This document shows, piece by piece, positions 1 through 6,188 of a DNA stretch of 8,160 nt. The DNA is from Nitrospirota bacterium. GTDB lineage: Bacteria > Nitrospirota > Nitrospiria > Nitrospirales > Nitrospiraceae. The position numbers and the translations under genes are program-made. Positions within the stretch are counted from its first letter, which is position 1. Every line of letters starts with the position of its first letter. The notes below the pieces were generated by a model. The model worked only from the letters and a program-made list of their open reading frames with translations, was not told where the DNA came from and did no database searches. The stretch lies in assembly GCA_016235225.1 (NCBI GenBank), contig JACRLS010000214.1:1-8160 (forward strand), read 5' to 3'.

Positions 1-164
1 ATGCGCGGCTGGGAATTCAAACTGCCCCGTTCATTGCCCTGATTCTGGCCACCGGTCTGACCTGGGCCGGTGCGCAAGTGTGGCGAATCGCCATGAGTCC
101 AGGACCCTGGCTGGACGGGGAGTGGCGGCGGGCGAGCAGTTGGAAATGGCAAGTCGGAGGCTGA
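1..164 (+). CDS. C-terminal fragment of an unidentified membrane protein
   Basis: An open frame enters the window at base 3 and ends at TGA 162-164, giving 53 residues. It contains one clear hydrophobic stretch (roughly residues 8-25, core FIALILATGL), followed by a short tail rich in Trp, Arg and Gly that ends WKWQVGG. This is the layout of a last membrane helix with a short C-terminal tail. The fragment is too short to assign a family. Its position just before an ABC polysaccharide exporter suggests an envelope or glycan role, but that is only context. The frame is preferred over the others because it is open from the window edge, ends just before a strong ribosome binding site, and encodes a plausible membrane segment. 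No terminator is visible between it and the next gene, so the two may be co-transcribed. Confidence 0.6.
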   Translation, partial: ARLGIQTAPFIALILATGLTWAGAQVWRIAMSPGPWLDGEWRRASSWKWQVGG

Positions 165-186
165 CCATGCCTCCGGTGCATCGACT

Positions 187-193
187 AAGGAGG
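187..193 (+). promoter_or_regulatory. Shine-Dalgarno site of wzm
   Basis: AAGGAGG is a near-perfect anti-16S match lying 5 bases before GTG 199. It settles the GTG start of the permease gene. It is the strongest ribosome binding site in the window; the later cluster genes have weak ones or none. Confidence 0.85.
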
Positions 194-198
194 GGCCA

Positions 199-1017
199 GT
201 GATTGCTGCATCGGCGAGTACTCCCACCTTCCTCTCGGCCCTGAAGGGGCTGGGCCGCCGCCGTGAGTTGATCTGGTACCTCACCGTCGATGCGCTGCGG
301 AAGCAGTTCTCCGGATCGGTCCTGGGACTGTGGTGGGTCCTTATCAAGCCGCTCTTTCTCGTGGGCCTCTATGCCTTCATCTTTACCGTCGTATTCCACC
401 CGGCCCAAGGGGCTGCCCAGGGACAGGCCTATTGGATTGTGTTGCTCACCGGGCTGGCGCCGTGGCTCCTGCTGGCCGAGCCGCTCACGGCGGCGTCGGG
501 GGCCATCGCCGCGAACGCGCCGCTGCTGAACAAAGTCGTGTTCCCGACGGAAGTCTTTCCGGTCTGCCGCGTGCTGAGCGCCGCCACGTCCGGTCTCGCA
601 GTGCTGGCCGTGCTGATGATGGTGCTGACATGGAAGGGCGCCCTCGGTGTCTGGGCCTGGGCCATGCCGGTGGCGGTCCTCGTGCAGGTGATCTATGTGA
701 TGGGGCTGGCCTGGGGCCTGGCCGCGGTCTGTGTGACCGTGCCGGACTTCCGGCAGGCCCTGCCGTTCGTCCTGAATATCTGGATGTTCGCAAGCCCGGT
801 CGTCTACATGCCGGCGATGGTTCCTGAAGGGTGGTCCTGGCTGGGACAGATCAATCCCATGTGGGCCGTCATCGGGCTCTATCGCAGTCTGTTGCTGGAG
901 AACGCGCCTCCCGTTTTTGGGCAGGTCGCCGTGCTGTCGGTCTGGGCGGTCGTGAGTTTCGTGGGCGGCTATCTGGTGTTTCTGAAGAGGCGCGCGATGT
1001 TCGCGGATCTGGTGTGA
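199..1017 (+). CDS. wzm: Wzm-type ABC-2 permease for polysaccharide export
   Basis: This 272-residue protein is the membrane subunit of a polysaccharide ABC exporter. With the next gene's ATPase it would move undecaprenyl-diphosphate-linked glycan from the cytoplasmic to the periplasmic face of the inner membrane. It has a short cytoplasmic N-terminus with an amphipathic stretch (LIWYLTVDALRKQF, residues 24-37), then GLWWVLIKPLF and about six hydrophobic segments (roughly 42-66, 78-98, 124-145, 153-180, 190-208 and 240-262). The family-typical NIWMFASPVVYMP (193-205) and the following INPM (218-221) are present. It ends in a short basic tail (FLKRRAMFADLV). Length and topology match Wzm/TagG/RfbA-type permeases. 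The GTG start is chosen because it sits 5 bases after AAGGAGG. The stop overlaps the wzt start (TGATG), which implies translational coupling. The family is secure; whether the substrate is O-antigen, capsule or another glycan is not. Confidence 0.93.
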   Translation: MIAASASTPTFLSALKGLGRRRELIWYLTVDALRKQFSGSVLGLWWVLIKPLFLVGLYAFIFTVVFHPAQGAAQGQAYWIVLLTGLAPWLLLAEPLTAASGAIAANAPLLNKVVFPTEVFPVCRVLSAATSGLAVLAVLMMVLTWKGALGVWAWAMPVAVLVQVIYVMGLAWGLAAVCVTVPDFRQALPFVLNIWMFASPVVYMPAMVPEGWSWLGQINPMWAVIGLYRSLLLENAPPVFGQVAVLSVWAVVSFVGGYLVFLKRRAMFADLV

Positions 1018-2375
1018 TGACAGCCATCCGACTTCAAGAGGCCAGGAAGGTCTATCGCTATTACCCGTCCCGGGGCCACCGGCTGCGGGAATGGCTGTCC
1101 TTCGGGTTGCGGAGCTACGCCACCGACGTGGCGGCGCTACGCGACGTCTCGTTCGCGATCAAGGCCGGTGAATCGGTCGGAGTGATCGGGCGGAACGGCG
1201 CGGGGAAAAGCACGCTGTTGCGCGTGCTCGCCGGGATTTCTCCGCTGACATCCGGGATCCGGGAGGTGCAGGGATCGGTCTCGGCGATGATTGAACTGGG
1301 CGCGCAATTCCACCCGGACTATACCGGGCGGGAGAACGTGGCGATCAGCGGGATCATGCTCGGACTCTCCCGGCGGGAAATGGAAGAACGCCTGCCGGCC
1401 GCGCTCGAGTTTGCGGAGCTCGGCGACCAGATAGATCACCCGCTTCGAACCTATTCAAACGGCATGCAAGCCCGACTGGCCTTTGCCGCCTCCACCATGA
1501 TCCGGCCGGATGTGCTCCTGGTGGATGAGGTGTTGGCGGTCGGCGATCAGTACTTCGTAGGCAAGTGCGTCCGCTACATTCAACAGTATCAGCGAACGGG
1601 GCGGACGATGGTGCTGGTCTCCCACGATCTGACGTTGATCCATGCCCTCTGCCGGCGGGTCATGTGGTTGGATCAGGGACGCATCGTGGCTGATGGGGCG
1701 CCGACCCAGGTCTGCTCGGCCTACCGGCGATCGGTCCAGGAGGAAGAGAACGAAAAGGCCAAGGTCCGCAGTCGGATGGCCGGATCCAGCGGCCCGTCGC
1801 CTGAGGAGTTGGGCCCCGCGGGGCAGATCACCATCACTGACGTCGCCCTGCTGGGCGGATGGGAAGAGGCGCGCGCCTGTTTCATGGGCGGGGACACGCT
1901 CACGATCCGCGTCGCGTACCGCTCACGGATTCGATATCCCAATCCAAACATCTCGATCACGATCGAGCGTAGCGACGGCGTGATAATGACGGCCCACTCG
2001 ACCAAAGATGCCGAGTTGGATACCGGGGTGCTGGAGCCGGGCGAGGGTGCGTTTGAGGTGGTGTACAGCCCCTTGATGCTCGGACCAGGGGTGTATCGAA
2101 TCCATGTGGCGATCACGCTCGATGACCTGCTCGCCTACAACGATACGAACTTCGACCGGATCGAGGGCGCCAGGGAATTCCAGGTGATGGCGGCGGGGCG
2201 GCCCTATCCGGTCGCCATCGAACATCCGGTCGTCTGGAAGCGGGGGCCGCCACGACTGCGGTCCGGTCACGCTATCCGGGCGCCGACGTCATCGGCGTGG
2301 TGCGGGAAGCGGATCTCCGTCGCGCGGCCTGCAGCGGCCAGTTCGTGCGCCTTATCGGGCGACCGGACGTCGTGA
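1017..2375 (+). CDS. wzt: Wzt-type ABC ATPase with C-terminal glycan-binding domain; aberrant C-terminal tail
   Basis: As read, this is a 452-residue protein, the ATPase partner of Wzm. The nucleotide-binding domain covers about residues 1-240: Walker A GRNGAGKST (58-66), Q-loop around Q97 in ELGAQFHPDYTGREN, signature-region YSNGMQARLAFA (146-157), Walker B DVLLVDEVLAVGD (165-177) and switch His203 in VSHD. A charged linker (about 239-265) leads to a beta-rich domain (about 268-407) of the Wzt C-terminal type. In characterised homologues that domain binds the modified end of the export substrate. The start ATG overlaps the wzm stop; an upstream in-frame start at 831 lies inside wzm and was rejected. 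Wzt proteins usually stop soon after a motif like HPVVW (403-407), but here the frame continues for about 43 residues of Arg/Ser/Ala/Pro-rich text that look like out-of-frame translation of the next gene. The family and function are firm; the last 43 residues are doubtful. Confidence 0.92.
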   Translation: MTAIRLQEARKVYRYYPSRGHRLREWLSFGLRSYATDVAALRDVSFAIKAGESVGVIGRNGAGKSTLLRVLAGISPLTSGIREVQGSVSAMIELGAQFHPDYTGRENVAISGIMLGLSRREMEERLPAALEFAELGDQIDHPLRTYSNGMQARLAFAASTMIRPDVLLVDEVLAVGDQYFVGKCVRYIQQYQRTGRTMVLVSHDLTLIHALCRRVMWLDQGRIVADGAPTQVCSAYRRSVQEEENEKAKVRSRMAGSSGPSPEELGPAGQITITDVALLGGWEEARACFMGGDTLTIRVAYRSRIRYPNPNISITIERSDGVIMTAHSTKDAELDTGVLEPGEGAFEVVYSPLMLGPGVYRIHVAITLDDLLAYNDTNFDRIEGAREFQVMAAGRPYPVAIEHPVVWKRGPPRLRSGHAIRAPTSSAWCGKRISVARPAAASSCALSGDRTS

Positions 2376-3967
2376 AGCAGTGGGTCCCCTGGGAGTTGAC
2401 GGAGGAGCGGTGTCAGCTCTGCGTGATCCCGTTCGAAAGCCGGCTCGGCGTGTATTACTGGCAATTCCGGCGCATGCCGCTGCAGCTGGGGATTCCCCAT
2501 ATCGCCTCCTTCAACCGCTGCGGAGTGCTCCGCTTCAGCCAACCGGTGACCTGGGTACTCTACACCCTGTTTGCCTGCGTGGCCCTGCGCAGCGTGCATG
2601 CTCCGGTGATGAAAATCTGGGGCTACGTCAGACGGTGGATGGATGTCGCCCTCCTCTTTGTTCTGGCCGGACTGGCGCTCGTGGTGAGAGGTCTCCATGT
2701 GGTGTGGCCTCGAAAAATGGCTTCGGGCAGTCACTCCACGGCGGCGACGCCGGAGCGGGTCGTGCTCTTCATTCCCAGTCTAGGCGTCGGCGGAGCGCAA
2801 CGACAACTCCTGACCTTTCTCACGCATCTCGACCGCACCAGATGGACGCCGGAACTGGTGACCCTCAACATGCCGGACAAGTTTTTTGAAGAGCCGGTGC
2901 GGGCCCTGGGCGTGCCGGTCACCTACCTCAACCCTGCCCAGGACTTCTGGCTCTGCGGCCTAGTCTGGCGATTGGTGCAGCACCTCAGATCGCACTCCGT
3001 GTCCATCATTCATGCCGGGCTGCACTATGCGGCCATGCTGGGCGCCGTCGCCGGCGCGCTGGCCGGCACGCCGGTGATTATCGGGTCCTTCCGGAGTGAG
3101 CGGCCCGGACGGTTTCCCTGGTTTTACCCGAAGTGGCAGCGCGGCATTGATATCCTGACCGCCCCACTCCAGACGGCCCTGATCGCCAATTCGGACGCCG
3201 TCCGGCTCGAGCATCGGCAGTGGTCATGGGCGGCCGACTCCAAGCTCGTCACGATCTACAACGGCATCGACCCGATTCCTGAACAGACTCAGGAGCAGCA
3301 GCGGGCCTTGGGGGCAGAGTTGGACCTCCCCTATGAAGTCTCCCTGGTCGGCATTGTCGGCCGATTGTCCCTGGAAAAGGACCACCGGACCTTTCTTGAC
3401 GCGGCTCGGTTCGTGCTCAATCGCCGGCCCGACACGCAGTTCCTGATCGTGGGTGAGGGACCGCTCAGACGTCAGGTCGAAGCCGATATCCAACGCTGGG
3501 GCCTCACCGGTGCGGTCAAGATCCTGGGCGAGCGCAAGGATGCCATGGCGTTGATTCGACTGCTCGATGTCCTGGTCCTCACCTCACGCAGTGAAGGCTT
3601 TCCCAATGTGCTCCTGGAGGCGGCTGCGGGAGGGACCGCCGTCGTGACGACCGCTGCCGGCGGCGCGGCGGAGGTCGTCGAAGATGGGCGCACGGGGTTT
3701 GTCGTTCCCTGCCGCAACTCCTGGGCGGTCGGAGAGCGGGTGCTGCAGCTTCTGATGAAGCCGGACATGCGCTCGAGATTTGCCGAGGCGGCCCAGCGTC
3801 GTGCGGCCACGGTGTTTGCGGCAGACGAGGCGGCTGACGCCATAGAGGCCTGTTACCGAGAGGGCCTCGACCGGGATCGGCGCATGTCGATCGCCTCGCG
3901 CGCGGTGCGAACCTGCCTGATCTCGCCACATGTATCCGGGGTGCTCCGGGGAATCGCTTCTCGGTGA
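2297..3967 (+). CDS. GT4-family glycosyltransferase with an unusual membrane-associated N-terminal module
   Basis: This 556-residue ORF starts at GTG 2297, the first usable start in this frame. A retaining GT-B, GT4-type transferase occupies about residues 153-525: N-terminal GGAQRQ (165-170), IVGRLSLEKDH (353-363), a sugar-nucleotide-binding region around LIVGEGPL, and the EX7E motif at E433 and E441 in SEGFPNVLLEAAAGG. It should transfer a sugar from a nucleotide donor to a growing lipid-linked glycan; donor and linkage cannot be read. Residues 1-140 are not part of GT4. They include VIPFESRLGVYYWQFRR (43-59) and two hydrophobic stretches (about 82-97 and 115-131), and I do not recognise the family. 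GT4 alone could start at ATG 2717 (M141) or ATG 2639 (M115), but neither has a good ribosome binding site. The protein-like frame extends upstream of 2297 with no ATG, GTG or TTG, and the ORF overlaps wzt by 79 bases, so its 5' end is probably damaged. Residues after about 529 seem to belong to the next glycosyltransferase. Confidence 0.8.
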   Translation: MVREADLRRAACSGQFVRLIGRPDVVKQWVPWELTEERCQLCVIPFESRLGVYYWQFRRMPLQLGIPHIASFNRCGVLRFSQPVTWVLYTLFACVALRSVHAPVMKIWGYVRRWMDVALLFVLAGLALVVRGLHVVWPRKMASGSHSTAATPERVVLFIPSLGVGGAQRQLLTFLTHLDRTRWTPELVTLNMPDKFFEEPVRALGVPVTYLNPAQDFWLCGLVWRLVQHLRSHSVSIIHAGLHYAAMLGAVAGALAGTPVIIGSFRSERPGRFPWFYPKWQRGIDILTAPLQTALIANSDAVRLEHRQWSWAADSKLVTIYNGIDPIPEQTQEQQRALGAELDLPYEVSLVGIVGRLSLEKDHRTFLDAARFVLNRRPDTQFLIVGEGPLRRQVEADIQRWGLTGAVKILGERKDAMALIRLLDVLVLTSRSEGFPNVLLEAAAGGTAVVTTAAGGAAEVVEDGRTGFVVPCRNSWAVGERVLQLLMKPDMRSRFAEAAQRRAATVFAADEAADAIEACYREGLDRDRRMSIASRAVRTCLISPHVSGVLRGIASR

Positions 3968-6177
3968 CGGTGGTTACCGGCGACGGGACGCGGACCGGCC
4001 GTGAACGTTTTGCCGGGCTGGCCGTGACCTACACATCGCTCTTCGGTCAATCGAACTCGGCTCCAACGTCTGCGCCGAGGGCTGCGAGGTCTGCTGGGGA
4101 CGCGCCCGATCGCTCTGAGAATCCGGGCTTGCGGAGCCGTACGGCCAGAAGCTTGCCGGCGGCGATTGCCGCCCCGCTTCGGTGGCTGGTCCAGCGGGGA
4201 CGGGAGGTGAGGGACATCGCGGCTTGGATTAAATTGCTCGGCACCGTCGATGCCGACCTCTACGTGATGCGGTGCGCCTCTCCTCAGGTCGCGTACGTCC
4301 GCCTGGCCGCCACGTTGCTTCGCCGGAAGCTCGTGTACCTCGCCGCGCACGATCAGGATGTCAATGGCGGCTATGTCGCGCAGCAGGGAGTCTGGGGCCG
4401 CCGATTCGACTGGGGGCTGCGGCGTGCCGATGCGATCGTCTGCCAGCATGGAGAGCAGATCATGCAGGTGCGGCGTCGGTACGGTCGCGGGGCCGAGCTC
4501 ATCCGGTCCTTCTGCCCGGTCGAGGCGGTATATGGGCGGGCCATGCCCCGCACGTTTATTCTCTGGATGGCGCGGCTGGATGACTGGAAGCAGCCGTCCC
4601 TGTTCGTCGACCTCGCGGAGCGGTTTCCCCATGAGATGTTCCTCATGGTGGGACCTCCGAGCGACACGAATCCCAACGCGTTGGCCGAACTGGGCGGTCG
4701 CATGGGGGCGCTCCCGAACTTTCGCTTTGAACCCGGCGTGCCATTCGAAGAGACCTCCGCCTTGTTTGCGCAGGCAAAGTTGTTCGTCAACACGTCACGG
4801 GGCGAAGGATTTCCCAATACGTTCCTTCAGGCTGCGGCCTGTGGGACGCCGATCGTCTCCTGGTCCGTCAATCCCGACGGCATCCTCACCCGCTACCAGA
4901 TGGGCATCTGCGCGAACGGGGATCAGGCGACATTCGAGCAAGCCTTGCGCGATCTGTGTGGCGACGTGGAGTTCAGGGTCCGGATGGGAGAGAACGGCCG
5001 GAAGTATGTGGCGCGGCAGCACGCGGCCGGGCCGATCGGGGCGCAGTACGCCGATCTGCTCCTGGGCCTTGTGGGACGTCGTCCCGTGGCTCAGGCGGAG
5101 GGCGAAGCCCGATCGTGGCCGAGCCGGTGCTGGAACGGAAATCAGCCGGCGCGCGCCGGTGAGCAACAGGGCGTCATGAAGGACTCATTGCTGCGACATC
5201 TGGCCTGCCCCGACTGCAAGGGGGCCTTGCTGCTCACGGCCGAGCGGCGTGAGGGCGAGGAGGTGGCGGAGGGCCGGCTCCATTGCCGGGGCTGCACGCA
5301 CACGTATCCGATCACGCGGGGCGTTCCGCGATTCGTCCCAACGGATGCCTACGTGGGGAATTTCTCGTTCCAATGGCAGGTCCATCGCACGACCCAGGTG
5401 GATTCGTTGGCCGGGCATTCGGAATCTCGACAGGCCTTCGGGATGAAGACCGGCTTCTCCGCCTGCGAACTCAACGGGCGGCTGGTGCTGGATGTCGGAT
5501 GTGGGACGGGGCGCTATACCGAAGTGGCGGCAGGCCTCGGCGCCGAGGTGATCGGACTCGATCTGTCGTACGCGATCGACGCTGCTTATGCCAACATGGG
5601 CCGACGGCCGGGCGTTCACTTTGTGCAGGCCGACATTTTTAAGATGCCGTTCCGTGAGGCGACGTTCGATGCCGCCTACAGCATCGGAGTGCTCCATCAC
5701 ACCCCGAGTACGCGCGAAGCGTTTTCGAAGATGCCGCCGCTGGTGAAACCCAATGGGCTGACGGCGATCTGGGTCTACAAGTGGGGTGGCGACTATTCGC
5801 GCGATCTGGATCGGCTTCGTCCCCTCACGACCAGACTGCCGAAGCTCTTGCTCTATGCTCTCTGCTGGGTTGCGGTGCCGGTCGTGCACGCCATGGACCT
5901 GGTGCCGGTTCTCCGTCGACTGTCGCATCGGATTCCGACCAGCATTCAAGGGCGGGGACTGGCGTGGGATGTGCTCGACACATTCGACTTGTACGGGCCG
6001 CGCTATCAGTGGAAGCACCATGAGCCTGAAGTCCGCGCCTGGTTCGAAGAAGCAGGGTTGGGCGAGGTGACGGAACTCTCGTTTCCCGTGTCGTTTCGCG
6101 GCCGCAAACCGATGAAACAGGTTAAGGCTCAGGTTGAGGTTCAGAAACCCTCAACCTTAACCTCAGCCTTAATCTAG
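3964..6177 (+). CDS. Fused GT4-type glycosyltransferase and zinc-ribbon class I methyltransferase
   Basis: The 737-residue ORF has two modules. Residues about 1-370 are a GT4-type glycosyltransferase: AAHDQDVNGGY (127-137), IVCQHGEQ (158-165), FILWMARLDDWKQP (198-211), FLMVG (226-230) and SRGEGFPNTFLQAAACG (278-294), where the usual EX7E reads E281-X7-Q289. Residues about 371-404 are a poorly ordered linker. From M405 comes a SAM-dependent methyltransferase: a Trm112-like zinc ribbon with CPDC (415-418) and CRGC (441-444), motif I VLDVGCGTGRY (508-518), acidic GLDLS (531-535), QADIFKMPF (555-563) and GVLHHTP (575-581), and a hydrophobic stretch near 626-645 that could contact membrane. The methyltransferase may be a separate 333-residue gene starting at ATG 5176, though only a weak AGGG lies upstream. 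GTG 3964 overlaps the previous stop, but the glycosyltransferase lacks its first strand and helix; in-frame text just upstream (GNRFS) continues naturally into VTVVTGD. The last about 19 residues come from a repeat. A role in extending and methylating the exported glycan is inferred. Confidence 0.82.
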   Translation: MTVVTGDGTRTGRERFAGLAVTYTSLFGQSNSAPTSAPRAARSAGDAPDRSENPGLRSRTARSLPAAIAAPLRWLVQRGREVRDIAAWIKLLGTVDADLYVMRCASPQVAYVRLAATLLRRKLVYLAAHDQDVNGGYVAQQGVWGRRFDWGLRRADAIVCQHGEQIMQVRRRYGRGAELIRSFCPVEAVYGRAMPRTFILWMARLDDWKQPSLFVDLAERFPHEMFLMVGPPSDTNPNALAELGGRMGALPNFRFEPGVPFEETSALFAQAKLFVNTSRGEGFPNTFLQAAACGTPIVSWSVNPDGILTRYQMGICANGDQATFEQALRDLCGDVEFRVRMGENGRKYVARQHAAGPIGAQYADLLLGLVGRRPVAQAEGEARSWPSRCWNGNQPARAGEQQGVMKDSLLRHLACPDCKGALLLTAERREGEEVAEGRLHCRGCTHTYPITRGVPRFVPTDAYVGNFSFQWQVHRTTQVDSLAGHSESRQAFGMKTGFSACELNGRLVLDVGCGTGRYTEVAAGLGAEVIGLDLSYAIDAAYANMGRRPGVHFVQADIFKMPFREATFDAAYSIGVLHHTPSTREAFSKMPPLVKPNGLTAIWVYKWGGDYSRDLDRLRPLTTRLPKLLLYALCWVAVPVVHAMDLVPVLRRLSHRIPTSIQGRGLAWDVLDTFDLYGPRYQWKHHEPEVRAWFEEAGLGEVTELSFPVSFRGRKPMKQVKAQVEVQKPSTLTSALI
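6121..6173 (+). repeat. Imperfect inverted repeat built from hexamers, able to form a long hairpin
   Basis: The left arm 6122-6144 and right arm 6150-6172 are complementary at 20 of 23 positions. The exceptions are one G-T pair (6136/6158) and two C-C mismatches (6130/6164 and 6142/6152). The loop is five bases (AAACC, 6145-6149). Each arm is also a run of related hexamers: GTTAAG, GCTCAG, GTTGAG and GTTCAG on the left, and CCTCAA, CCTTAA, CCTCAG and CCTTAA on the right. It is translated as the alternating tail VKAQVEVQ and then KPSTLTSALI, and it supplies the sequence just before the methyltransferase stop (TAG 6175-6177). The base use (AAGG/CTTAA) is unlike the GC-rich surroundings, which suggests an inserted dispersed repeat. 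It could act as a terminator, attenuator or mRNA-stability hairpin, but no clean T-tract follows. Confidence 0.85.
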
Positions 6178-6188
6178 TAGTTGTTGCT

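Noticed and set aside
167..201. Mini-ORF starting at ATG 167 across the wzm ribosome binding site
   Set aside because: It has only 11 codons before its stop and no Shine-Dalgarno. It overlaps the wzm start region by chance, and there is no leader-peptide signature.
831..1016. 62-codon upstream extension of the wzt frame
   Set aside because: It lies inside wzm in a different frame and is not protein-like. The TGATG overlap at 1017 and the typical Wzt N-terminus fix the start there.
2240..2250. Programmed -1 frameshift at the G run joining wzt to the next frame
   Set aside because: A GGG codon on the five-G run could slip by one base, but there is no canonical heptamer and no evident stimulatory hairpin. 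The second break (3944-3952) has no slippery codon pair, so a shared programmed mechanism is unlikely.
3853..4632. Long open frame on the minus strand (259 codons)
   Set aside because: It lies opposite two well-supported glycosyltransferase regions, has no recognisable motif and has Pro/Arg-rich composition. It is an antisense shadow in GC-rich coding DNA.
4358..5179. Plus-strand open frame of 273 codons in another frame
   Set aside because: It is Arg/Ser/Pro-rich text overlapping the second glycosyltransferase, whose frame carries all the GT4 motifs.
5185..6021. Long open frame on the minus strand (278 codons)
   Set aside because: It is fully antisense to the methyltransferase, whose zinc-ribbon and SAM motifs are clear. 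The His/Arg/Gln-rich translation has no domain pattern.
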